From contig JARWKL010000002.1 of assembly GCA_029961685.1 (NCBI GenBank), forward strand, positions 22,040,908-22,104,907: DNA of 64,000 nucleotides. Reading direction: 5' to 3'. This DNA is from Aristolochia californica (taxonomy: Eukaryota; Streptophyta; Magnoliopsida; Piperales; Aristolochiaceae). Below the pieces are notes generated by a model, which was not told where the DNA came from, did no database searches, and saw nothing but the letters and a program-made list of their open reading frames with translations. Below, in pieces: positions 1 through 8,252 of the stretch. How positions within the stretch are numbered: position 1 is the stretch's first letter; each line of letters begins with the position of its first letter. Position numbers and translations under genes: made by a program.

Positions 1-16
1 TCACCACACTTAAAGC

Positions 17-499
17 ATGTTGGGATCAGTTAGAAGTCTCTTTCCTATAAAATTCCACCAAGCTATTATTAGGGGGGCTGTACCTGTGGAATTTCCCAAA
101 CATGGATTTTGGGGTTCATTTTATGTGCGTGAAATATTTTTCTATTTATTATATTGTTTTCAAATTCTTTTTTCACACATGAACTCTAAAATTTTCGTTT
201 TGTCGCGATCTTATATCTTTTTTGTTAACGAGGAAAAATGGGAGAGTGGAAACTCAAGTTTGGATCTGAAGAAAAAAAAAAATTGAACATCCAAAATGGG
301 AATGCACAAATGCTAAGACAGATAATTCCAAAAAGTATCTGTGATTTTTAAGGATAGGCAAAAAGTGGGTTGTTTGGCTCTGGTAAATATCCAACCACTT
401 GAGAATTTAACTTTTTCTACTCCCCCTAATTTTTGGGCCACTAGGCCAATTGCATGCTCAACATGCTTGTGGCATGCACACCCCCACCACACTTAAAGA
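17..499. repeat. Chimeric monomer m2/m16
   Basis: The first two thirds match monomer type m2 (GGGGGGCTGTACC, TTATGTGCGTG, GTTAACGAGG, GCTAAGACAG). The end matches m16 (CCAATTGCATGCTC at 446-459) and is followed by m1. The switch lies between about 368 (still GTGGGTTG as in m2, where m16 has GTAGGTTG) and 447. It looks like an in-register exchange that joined m2 to m16 and skipped m3-m15. Confidence 0.8.
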
Positions 500-982
500 A
501 TGTTGGGATTAGTTAGAAGTCTATTTCCTATAAAATTTCACCAAGCTATTATTAGGGGGTTGTACATGTGGAATTTCCCAAACATGGATTTTGGGGTTCA
601 TTTTTTGGTGCATGAAATAATTTTCTATTTATTATATAGTTTTCAAATACTTTTTGCACACATGAACCCTAAAATTTTCTTTTTGTCGTGATCTTATATT
701 TTTTTTGTTTACGAGGAAAAATGGTAGAGTGGAAACTCAAGTTTTGATCTGAAGAAAAAAAAATTTTGAACATCCAAAATGGGAATTCACAAATGCTGAG
801 AGAGATAATTCCAAAAAGTATCTGTGATTTTTAATGATAGGCAAAAAGTCGGTTGTTTGGCTCTGGTAAATATCCAACCACTTGAGAATTTAACATTTTC
901 TACATCCCCTAAATTTTGGGCCACTAGGCCACTTGCATCCTCAACATGCATGTGGCATGGACACCCTCACCACACTTAAAGC
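500..982. repeat. Monomer m1
   Basis: Private variants are TTGGGATTAGTTAG, AAGTCTATTTCC, CAAATACTTTTTG, GTCGTGATC, ATGGTAGAGTGG, a GAATTC site in GGGAATTCAC, TTTTTAATGATAGG, GTCGGTTG, CTACATCCCC and CATGCATGTGGCATGGAC. It recurs at 8253, 16006 and 24728, where it opens each large block. Confidence 0.9.
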
Positions 983-1465
983 ATGTTGGGATCAGTTAGA
1001 AGTCTCTTTCCTATAAAATTCCACCAAGCTATTATTAGGGGGGCTGTACCTGTGGAATTTCCCAAACATGGATTTTGGGGTTCATTTTATGTGCGTGAAA
1101 TATTTTTCTATTTATTATATTGTTTTCAAATTCTTTTTTCACACATGAACTCTAAAATTTTCGTTTTGTCGCGATCTTATATCTTTTTTGTTAACGAGGA
1201 AAAATGGGAGAGTGGAAACTCAAGTTTGGATCTGAAGAAAAAAAAAAATTGAACATCCAAAATGGGAATGCACAAATGCTAAGACAGATAATTCCCAAAA
1301 GTATCTGTGATTTTTAAGGATAGGCAAAAAGTGGGTTGTTTGGCTCTGGTAAATATCCAACCACTTGAGAATTTAACTTTTTCTACTCCCCCTAATTTTT
1401 GGGCCACTAGGCCACTTGCATCCTCAACATGCTTGTGGCATGCACACCCCCACCACACTTAAAGC
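983..1465. repeat. Monomer m2
   Basis: Marked by GGGGGGCTGTACCTG, CATTTTATGTGCGTG, GAAATATTTTTC, TTATATTGTTTTC, GTTAACGAGG and GCTAAGACAG. It recurs at 8736 and 16489, and its 5' part recurs in the chimeras at 17 and 25211. Confidence 0.9.
1238..1248. other. Variable A-tract of the monomer (representative)
   Basis: Each monomer has a run of As after GGATCTGAAG, here 11 long, ranging from about 7 to 14 across the array. Some types carry a C inside it (m3, m11, the m15 pair). Its length differs even between otherwise identical HOR copies, as slippage would cause. It sets the reading frame of the chance open frames on both strands, so these end at different places in otherwise similar monomers. 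Confidence 0.85.
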
Positions 1466-1471
1466 ATGTTG
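1425..1471. other. Monomer-boundary inverted repeat (representative)
   Basis: CAACATGCTT (1425-1434) and AAGCATGTTG (1462-1471) are perfect 10-bp inverted arms around a 27-base centre. Inside, TGTGG can pair with CCACA. The left arm also overlaps a smaller dyad, CATGC-TTGTG-GCATG. The structure recurs at most monomer boundaries. It is weakened where the left arm is CAACATACTT (after m9, m11 and m13) or the right arm is AAGAATGTTG (start of m1, m12 and m14). No function is shown. It could extrude as a cruciform or be bound by a dyad-recognising protein. Confidence 0.8.
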
Positions 1472-1949
1472 GGATCAGTTAGAAGTCTCTTTCCTATAAA
1501 ATTCCACCAAGCAATATTAGGGGGTTGTGCATGTGGAATTTCCCAAACAAGGATTTTGGTGTTCATTTTTTGGTGCGTGAAATAATTTTCTATTTATTAT
1601 ACATTTTCAAATTCTTTTTGCACACATGAACTCCAAAATTTTCGTTTTGTTGCGATCTTATATCTTTTTTGTTTACGAGGAAAAATGGGAGAGTGGAAAC
1701 TCAAGTTTGGATTTGAAGAAAAAACAAAAAATTTGAACATCCAAATTGGGAGTGCACAAATGCTGAGAGAGATAATTCCAAAAAGTATCTGTGATTTTTA
1801 AGGATAGGCAAAAAGTGGGTTGTTTGGCTCTGGTAAATATCCAACCACTTGAGAATTTAACTTTTTCTACTCCCCCTAATTTTTTGGCCACTAGGCCACT
1901 TGCATCCTCAACATGCTTGTGGCATGCACACCCCCACCACACTTAAAGC
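1466..1949. repeat. Monomer m3
   Basis: Marked by a 3-bp loss in CAAGCAATATTAGG, GTTGTGCATGTGG, AACAAGGATTTTGGTG, TTATACATTTTC, a C interrupting the A-tract (AAAAAACAAAAAATTTG), CAAATTGGGAGTGC and AATTTTTTGGCC. Its only full copies are here and at 9219. Confidence 0.9.
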
Positions 1950-2432
1950 ATGTTGGGATCAGTTAGAAGTCTCTTTCCTATAAAATTCCACCAAGCTATT
2001 ATTAGGGGGTTGTACATGTGGAATTTCCCAAACATGGATTTTGGGGTTCATTTTTTGGTGCGTGAAATAATTTTCTATTTATTATATAGTTTTCAAATTC
2101 TTTTTACACACATTAACTCTAAAATTTTCGTTTTGTTGCGATCATATATCTTTTTTGTTTACGAGGAAAAATGGGAGAGTGGAAACTCAAGTTTGGATCA
2201 GAAAGAAAAAAAAAATTTGAATATCCAAAATGGGAATGCACAAATGCTGAGAGAGATAATTCCAAAAAGTACCTGTGATTTTTAAGGATAGGCAAAAAGT
2301 GGGTTGTTTGGCTCTGGTAAATATCCAACCACTTGAGAATTTAACTTTTTCTACTCCCCTAATTTTTGGGCCACTAGGCCACTTGCATCCTCAACATGCT
2401 TGTGGCATGCACACCCCCACCACACTTAAACC
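1950..2432. repeat. Monomer m4
   Basis: Marked by TTTTTACACACATTAAC, GCGATCATATATC, GGATCAGAAAG ahead of the A-tract, GAATATCC, AGTACCTGTG and one fewer C in CTACTCCCCTAAT. It recurs at 9703 only. Confidence 0.9.
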
Positions 2433-2919
2433 ATGTTGGGATCAGTTAGAAGTCTCTTTCCTATAAAATTCCACCTAGCTATTATTAGGGGGTTGTACAT
2501 GTGGAATTTCCCAAACATGGATTTTGGGGGGTTCATTTTTTGGTGCGTGAAATAATTTTCAATTTATTATATAGTTTTCAAATTCTTTTTGCACACATGA
2601 ACTCTAAAATTTTCGTTTTGTTGCGATCTTATATCTTTTTTGTTTACGAGGAAAAATGGGAGAGTGGAAACTCAAGTTTGGATTTGAAGAAAAAAAAAAA
2701 ATTTGAACATCCAAAATGGGAATGCACAAATGCTGAGAGAGATAATTCCAAAAAGTATCTGTGATTTTTAAGGATAGGCAAAAAGAGGGTTGTTTGGCTC
2801 TGGTAAATATCCAACCACTTGGGCATTTAACTTTTTCTACTCCCCCTAATTTTTGGGCCACTAGGCCACTTGCATACTCAACATGCTTGTGGCATGCACA
2901 CCCCCACCACACTTAATGC
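2433..2919. repeat. Monomer m5
   Basis: Marked by AAACCATGTTGGG, CCACCTAGC, TTTTGGGGGGTTC, TTTTCAATTTATTAT, GGATTTGAAG, AAAGAGGGTTG, CTTGGGCATTT and GCATACTCAAC. The 3' half is shared with m6, so m5 and m6 look like a relatively recent neighbour duplication. Confidence 0.9.
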
Positions 2920-3404
2920 ATGTTGGGATCAGTTAGAAGTCTCTTTCCTATAAAATTCCACCAAGCTATTATTAGGGGGTTGTACATGTGGAATTTCCCA
3001 AACATGGATTTTGGGGTTCATTTTTTGGTGCGTGAAATAATTTTCTATTTATTATATTGTTTTCAAATTCTTTTTGCACACATGAACTCTAAAATTTTCG
3101 TTTTGTTGCGATCTTATATCTTTTTTTTTTACGAGGAAAAATGGGAGAGTGGAAACTCAAGTTTGGATTTGAAGAAAAAAAAAAAATTTGAACATCCAAA
3201 ATGGGAATGCACAAATGCTGAGAGAGATAATTCCAAAAAGTATCTGTGATTTTTAAGGATAGGCAAAAAGAGGGTTGTTTGGCTCTGGTAAATATCCAAC
3301 CACTTGGGCATTTAACTTTTTCTACTCCCCCTAATTTTTGGGCCACTAGGCCACTTGCATACTCAACATGCTTGTGGCATGCACACCCCCACCACACTTA
3401 AAGC
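2920..3404. repeat. Monomer m6
   Basis: Marked by CTTAATGCATGTTGG, TTATATTGTTTTC and a long T run ahead of TTACGAGG. Its 3' half has the m5 set (GGATTTGAAG, GAGGGTTG, CTTGGGCATTT, GCATACTC). It recurs at 10673, and in slightly changed form at 25695. Confidence 0.9.
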
Positions 3405-3890
3405 ATCTTGGGATTAGTTAGAAGTCTCATTCCTACAAAATTCCACCACGCTATTATTAGGGGGTTGTACATGTGGAATTTCCCAAACATGGATTTTGGG
3501 GGTTCATTTTTCGGTGCGTGAAATAATTTTCTATTTATTTTATAGTTTTCAAATTCTTTTTGCACACTCGAACACTAAAAGTTTCATTTTGTTGCGATCT
3601 TATATCTTTTTTGTTTACGAGGAAACATGGGAGAGTGGAAACTCAAGTTAGGATCTGAAGAAAAAAAAAAAATTTGAACATCCAAAATGGGAATGCACGA
3701 ATGCTGAGAGAGAAAATTCCAAAAAGTATCTGTGATTTTTAAGGATAGGCAAAAAGTGGGTTGTTTGGCTGTGGTAAATATCCAACCACTTGAGAATTTA
3801 ACTTTTTCTACTCCCCCTAATTTTTGGGCCACTAGGCCACTTGCATCCTCAACATGCTTGTGGCATGCACACCCCCACCACATTTAAAGC
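3405..3890. repeat. Monomer m7
   Basis: Starts with ATC instead of ATG (AGCATCTTGGGATTAG). Other marks are CTCATTCCTACAAAATTCC, CCACCACGC, TTTTATAGTTTTC, ACTCGAACACTAAAAG, GAGGAAACATGG and GAGAGAGAAAATTCC. It recurs at 11158, 16972 and 26180. Confidence 0.9.
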
Positions 3891-4375
3891 ATGTTGGGAT
3901 CAGTTAGAAGTCTCTTTCCTATAAAATTCCACCAAGCTATTATTAGGGGGTTGTACATATGGAATTTCCCAAACATGGATTTTGGGGTTCATTTTTTGGT
4001 GCGTGAAATAATTTTCTATTTATTATATAGTTTTCAAATTCTTTTTGCACACATGAACTCTAAAATTTTCGTTTTGTTGCGATCTTATATCTTTTTTGTT
4101 TACGAGGAAAAATGGGAGAGAGGAAACTCAAGTTTGGATCTGAAGAAAAAAAAAAAATTTGAACATCTAAAATGGGAATGCACAAATGCTGAGAGAGATA
4201 ATTCCAAAAAGTATCTGTGATTTTTAAGGATAGGCAAAAAGTGGGTTGTTTGGCTCTGGTAAATATCCAACCAGTTGAGAATTTAACTTTTTCTTCTCCC
4301 CCTAGTTTTTGGGCCACTAGGCCACTTGCATCCTCAACATGCTTGTGGCATGCACACCCCCACCACACTTAAAGC
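3891..4375. repeat. Monomer m8
   Basis: Marked by GTACATATGG (a CATATG site), GAGAGAGGAAACTC, GAACATCTAAAATGG, CCAACCAGTTGAG and TCTTCTCCCCCTAGTTT. It recurs at 11644, 17458 and 26667. Its 3' variant set also appears as the 3' part of the hybrids at 21339, 29574, 31502 and 34899. Confidence 0.9.
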
Positions 4376-4858
4376 ATGTTGGGATCAGTTAGAAGTCTCT
4401 TTCCTATAAAATTCCACCAAGCTCTTATTAGGGGGTTGTACTTGTGGAATTTCTCAAACATGGATTTTGGGGGGTTCATTTTTTGGTGCGTGAAATAATT
4501 TTCTATTTATTATATAGTTTTCAAATTCTTTTTGCACAGATGAACTGTAATATTTTTTTTTGTTGCGATCTTATATCTTTTTTGGTTAGGAGGAAAAATG
4601 GGAGAGTGGAAACTCAAGTTTGGATCTGATGAAAAAAAAATTTGAACATCCAAAATGGGAATGCACAAATGCTGAGAGAGATAATTCCAAAAAGTATATG
4701 TGATTTTTAAGGATAGGTAAAAAGTGGGTTGTTTGGCTCTGGTAAATATCCAACCACTTGAGAATTTAACTTTTTCTACTCCCCCTAATTTTTGGGCCAC
4801 TAGGCCACTTGCATCCTCAACATACTTGTGGCATGCACACCCCCACCACACTTAAAGC
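4376..4858. repeat. Monomer m9
   Basis: Marked by CAAGCTCTTATT, GTACTTGTGGAATTTCTC, TTTTGGGGGGTTC, GCACAGATGAACTGTAATA, GGTTAGGAGG, GGATAGGTAAAAAG, AGTATATGTG and CAACATACTTG. It recurs at 12129, 17944, 22791, 27151, 31019 and 31990, making it one of the most often reused types. ACTTGT here is intermediate between the ACATGT and ACTAGT states of the two main subfamilies. Confidence 0.9.
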
Positions 4859-5341
4859 ATGTTAGGTTCAGTTAGAAGTCTCTTTTCTATAAAATTCCAC
4901 CATGCTATTATTAGGGGGTTGTACATGTGGAATTTCCCAAACATGGATTTTGTGGTTCATTTTTTGGTGCGTGAAATAATTTTCTATTTGTTATATAGTT
5001 TTCAAATTCTTTTTGCACACATGAACTCTAAAATTTTCGTTTTGTTCCGATCTTATATGTTTTTTGTTTACGAGGAAAAAATGGGAGAGTGGAAACTCAA
5101 GTTTGGATCTGAAGAAAAAAAAAATTTGAACATCCAAAATGGGAATGCACAAATGCTGAGAGAGAAAATTCCAAAAAGTATCTGTGATTTTTAAGGTTAG
5201 GCAAAAAGCTGTCTGTTTGGCTCTGGTAAATATCCAACCACTTGAGAATTTAACTTTTTCTACTCCCCCTAATTTTTGGGCCACTAGGCCACTTGCATCT
5301 CAACATGCTTGTGGCATGCACACCCCCACCACACTTAAAGC
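4859..5341. repeat. Monomer m10
   Basis: Marked by ATGTTAGGTTCAG, CTCTTTTCTATAAAATTCC, CCACCATGC, TTTTGTGGTTC, TTCCGATCTTATATG, GAGGAAAAAATGGG, AAAGCTGTCTG and GCATCTCAAC. It recurs whole at 12612 and 23274. Its 5' part recurs in the hybrids at 18426, 27634 and 32473. Confidence 0.9.
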
Positions 5342-5827
5342 ATGTTGGGATCAGTTAGAAGTCTCTTTCCTATAAAATTCCACCAAGCTATTATTTGGGG
5401 GTTGTACATGTGGAATTTCCCAAACATGGATTTTGAGGTTCATTTTTTGGTGCGTGAAATAATTTTCTATTTATTATATAGTTTTCAAATTCTTTTTGCA
5501 CACATGAACTCTAAAATTTTCGTTTTGTCGCGATCTTTTATCTTTTTTATTTACAAGGAAAAATGGGAGAGTGGAAACTCAAGTTTGGATCTGAAGAAAA
5601 AACAAAAAATTTGAACATCCAAAATGGGAATGCACAAATGCTGAGAGAGATAATTCCAAAAAGTATCTGTGATGTTTAAGGATAGGCAAAAAGAGGGTTG
5701 TTTGGCTCTGGTAAATATCCAACCACTTGAGCATTTAACTTTTTCTACTCCCCCTAATTTTTGGGCCACTAGGCCACTTGCATCCTCAACATACTTGTGG
5801 CATGCACACTCCCACCACACTTAAAGA
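5342..5827. repeat. Monomer m11
   Basis: Marked by TTATTTGGGGGTTG, TTTTGAGGTTC, the C-interrupted A-tract AAAAAACAAAAAATTTG, GTGATGTTTAAGG, GAGGGTTG, CTTGAGCATTT and CATACTTGTGG. It recurs at 13095, and at 23758 with some differences. CAAGG here is CGAGG at the matching site of copy 2, a CpG transition. Confidence 0.9.
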
Positions 5828-6311
5828 ATGTTGGGATCAGTTAGAAGTCTCTTTCCTATAAAATTCCACCGACTATTATTAGGGGGTTGTACATGTGGAA
5901 TTTCCCAAACATGGATTTTGGGGTTCATTTTTTGGTGCATGAAATAATTTTCTATTTATTATATAGTTTTCAAATTCTTTTTGCACACATGAACTCTAAA
6001 ATTTTCTTTTTGTCGCGATCTGATATCTTTTTTGTTTACGAGGAAAAATGGGAGAGTGGAAACTCAAGTTTGGATCTGAAGAAAAAAAAAAAAATTGAAC
6101 ATCCAAAATGGGAATGCACAAATGCTGAGAGAGATAATTCCAAAAAGTATCTTTGATTTTTAAGGATAGGCAAAAAGTCGGTTGTTTGGCTCTGGTAAAT
6201 ATCCAACCAGTTGAGAATTTAACTTTTTCTACTCCCCCAAATTTTTGGGCCACTAGGCCACTTGCATCCTCAACATGCTTGTGGCATGCACACCCCCACC
6301 ACACTTAAAGC
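5828..6311. repeat. Monomer m12
   Basis: Marked by AAAGAATGTTGGG, CCACCGACTATT (short form), GTGCATGAAAT, TTTTCTTTTTGTCGCGATC, CTGATATC, ATCTTTGATTTTT, GTCGGTTG, CCAGTTGAG and CTCCCCCAAATTTTT. It recurs at 13581, 18912, 28120 and 32959, and its 5' half recurs at 24244. Confidence 0.9.
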
Positions 6312-6794
6312 ATGTTGGGATCAGTTAGAAGTCTCTTTCCTATAAAATTCCACCAAGCTATTATTTGGGGGTTGTACATGTGGAATTTCCCAAACATGGG
6401 TTTTGGGGTTCATTTTTTGGTGCGTGAAATATTTTTCTATTTATTATATAGTTTTCAAATTCTTTTTGCACACATGAACTCTAAAATTTTCGTTTTGTTC
6501 CGATCTTATATGTTTTTTGTTTACGAGGAAAAATGGGAGAGTGGAAACTCAAGTTTGGATCTGAAGAAAAAAAAAAATTGAACATCCAAAATTGGAATGC
6601 TCAAATGCTGAGAGGGATAATTCCAAAAAGTATATGTGATTTTTAAGGATAGGCAAAAAGTGGGTTGTTTGGCTCTGGTAAATATCCAACCACTTGAGCA
6701 TTTAACTTTTTCTACTCCCCCTAATTTTTGGGCCACTAGGCCACTTGCATCCTCAACATACTTGTGGCATGCACACCCCCACCACACTTAAAGA
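6312..6794. repeat. Monomer m13
   Basis: Marked by TTATTTGGGGGTTG, CATGGGTTTTGGG, GAAATATTTTTC, TTCCGATCTTATATG, ATTGGAATGCTCAAATG, GAGAGGGATAATTCC and GAGCATTT. It recurs at 14065, 19396, 28604 and 33443; the last three carry TTCTGATC. Confidence 0.9.
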
Positions 6795-7278
6795 ATGTTG
6801 GGATCAGTTAGAAGTCTCTTTCCTATAAAATTCCACCGACTATTATTAGGGGGTTGTACATGTTGAATTTCCCAAACATGGATTTTGGGGTTCATTTTTT
6901 GGTGCGTGAAATATTTTTCTAATTATTATATAGTTTTCAAATTCTTTTTGCACACATGAACTCTAAAATTTTCGTTTTGTCATGATCTTATATCTTTTTT
7001 GTTTACAAGGAAAAATGGGAGAGTGGAAACTTAAGTTTGGATCTGAAGAAAAAAAAAAAATTTGAACATCCAAAATGGGAATGCACAAATGCTGAGAGAG
7101 ATAATTCCAAAAAGTACCTGTGATTTTTAAGGATAGGCAAAAAGTGGGTTGTTTGGCTCTGGTAAATATCCAACCAGTTGAGAATTTAACTTTTTCTACT
7201 CCCCCTAATTTTTGGGCCACTAGGCCACTTGCATCCTCAACATGCTTGTGGCATGCACACCCCCACCTCAATTAAAGC
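6795..7278. repeat. Monomer m14
   Basis: Marked by CCACCGACTATT, GTACATGTTGAATT, TTTTTCTAATTATTATATAG, GTCATGATC, GTTTACAAGG, GAAACTTAAG, AGTACCTGTG and CACCTCAATTAAAG. It recurs at 14548, 19880 and 33927, with a 5' part at 29089. GTCATGATC is what GTCGCGATC would become after CpG decay. Confidence 0.9.
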
Positions 7279-7767
7279 ATGTTGGGATCAGTTAGAAGTC
7301 TCTTTCCTATAAAATTCCAACAAGCTATTATTAGGGGGTTGTACATGTGGAATTTCCCAAACATGGATTTTGGGGGGTTCATTTTTTGGTGCATGAAATA
7401 ATTTTCAATTTATTATATAGTTTTCAAATTCTTTTTGCGCACATGAACTCTAAAATTTTCGTTTTGTTGCGATCCTATATCTTTTTTGTTTACGAGGAAA
7501 AATGGGAGAGTGGAAACTCAAGTTTGGATCTGAAGAAAAAAAAAAAAATTTGAACATCCAAAATGGGAATGCACAAATGCTGAGAGAGATAATTCCAAAA
7601 AAGTATCTGTGATTTTTAAGGATAGGCAAAAAGTGAGTTTTTTGGCTCTGGTAAATATCCAAGCACTTGAGAATTTAACTTTTTCTACTCCCCCTAATTT
7701 TTGTGCCACTAGGCCACTTGCATCCTCAACATGCTTGTGGCATGCACATCCCCACCACACTTAAAGC
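7279..7767. repeat. Monomer m15
   Basis: At 489 bp this is the longest monomer of the unit. Marks are CCAACAAGC, TTTTGGGGGGTTC, GTGCATGAAAT, TTTTCAATTTATTAT, GCGCACATG, GATCCTATATC, CCAAAAAAGTATC and TTTTTGTGCC. It recurs at 15033, twice in tandem at 20365 and 20852, and at 34412, with a 5' part at 31502. Confidence 0.9.
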
Positions 7768-8252
7768 TTGCTGGGATCTGTTAGAAGTCTCTTTCCTATA
7801 AAATTCCACCAACCTATTATTAGGGGGTTGTACAAGTGGAATTTCCCAAACATGGATTTTGGGGTTCATTTTTTGGTGCGTGAAATAATTTTCTATTTAT
7901 TATATAGTTTTCAAATTCTTTTTGCACACATGAACTCTAAAATTTTCGTTTTGTGACGTTCTTATATCTTTATTGTTTACGAGGAAAAATCGGAGAGTGG
8001 AAACTCAAGTTTGGATCTGAAGAAAAAAAAAAAATTTGAACATCCAAAATGGGAATGCACAAATGCTGAGAGAGATAATTCCAAAAAGTATCTGTGATTT
8101 TTAAGGATAGGCAAAAAGTAGGTTGTTTGGCTCTGGTAAATATCCAACCACTTGAGAATTTAACTTTTTCTACTCCCCCTAATTTTTGGGCCACTAGGCC
8201 AATTGCATGCTCAACATGCTTGTGGCATGCACACCCCCACCACACTTAAAGA
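7768..8252. repeat. Monomer m16
   Basis: Marked by TTAAAGCTTGCTGGG (an AAGCTT site), CCACCAACCTATT, GTACAAGTGG, TTTGTGACGTTC, GTAGGTTG and CCAATTGCATGCTC. It recurs whole at 15521. At 21339, 29574 and 34899 its 3' half is replaced by m8-type sequence. Confidence 0.9.

Larger units (their letters stand above)
500..8252. repeat. 16-monomer higher-order repeat, copy 1 (7753 bp)
   Basis: Sixteen distinguishable monomers (m1-m16) start at 500, 983, 1466, 1950, 2433, 2920, 3405, 3891, 4376, 4859, 5342, 5828, 6312, 6795, 7279 and 7768. Every one reappears in the same order 7753 bp downstream (7754 bp for m15), carrying the same private variants. The monomers differ from one another at many sites, while the two HOR copies differ at only about 20 sites that I noticed. 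That contrast defines a higher-order repeat. The mean monomer length is 484.6 bp. Confidence 0.95.

Noticed and set aside
51..58. TATA-box-like TATAAAAT (plus) and TATATAATAAATAG (minus) as active promoters
   Set aside because: Such strings are common in AT-rich DNA and no gene lies downstream. They are mentioned only as weak support for an LTR origin.
60..80. Telomere-like TTAGGGGG in each monomer (ATTATTAGGGGGTTG)
   Set aside because: It occurs once per ~484 bp and is not a tandem TTTAGGG or TTAGGG array.
17..286. Recurring plus-strand open frame, about 60-142 codons, starting at the monomer ATG (protein begins MLGSVRSLFPIKF)
   Set aside because: It repeats because the monomer repeats and many monomers are 483 bp, a multiple of three. 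Length depends on the A-tract, the start is lost in several units (ATC, TTG, ATT), a minus-strand frame is open over much of the same region, and the lysine run is just poly-A. No domain is recognisable.
1142..1180. Possible CENP-B-box-like sequence TTTCGTTTTGTTGCGAT in each monomer
   Set aside because: The box core NTTCGNNNNANNCGGGN requires an A at position 10 and CGGG near the end; here there is G and GCGA. Only the TTCG part fits, which is expected by chance.
984..1429. An intact solo LTR in each monomer
   Set aside because: The five bases on either side (AAGCA and TGCTT) are inverted, not direct, so there is no target-site duplication, and no primer-binding site follows. At most it is an ancestral origin.
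2604..2912. Recurring minus-strand open frame, 79-120 codons (protein begins MWWGCACHKHVEDASG)
   Set aside because: Its end alternates between two reading frames only because A-tract length varies, giving phenylalanine runs. There is no conserved stop or domain, and substitutions do not favour synonymous positions as far as I can see. It is a chance frame in an AT-rich repeat.
5790..5840. Compensatory base changes in the boundary dyad that would show selection for a stem
   Set aside because: At m11/m12 and m13/m14 boundaries both arms are changed at the same pair (left CATACTT, right AAGAATG), but this gives A opposite A, not a restored pair. It argues against selection for an RNA stem.
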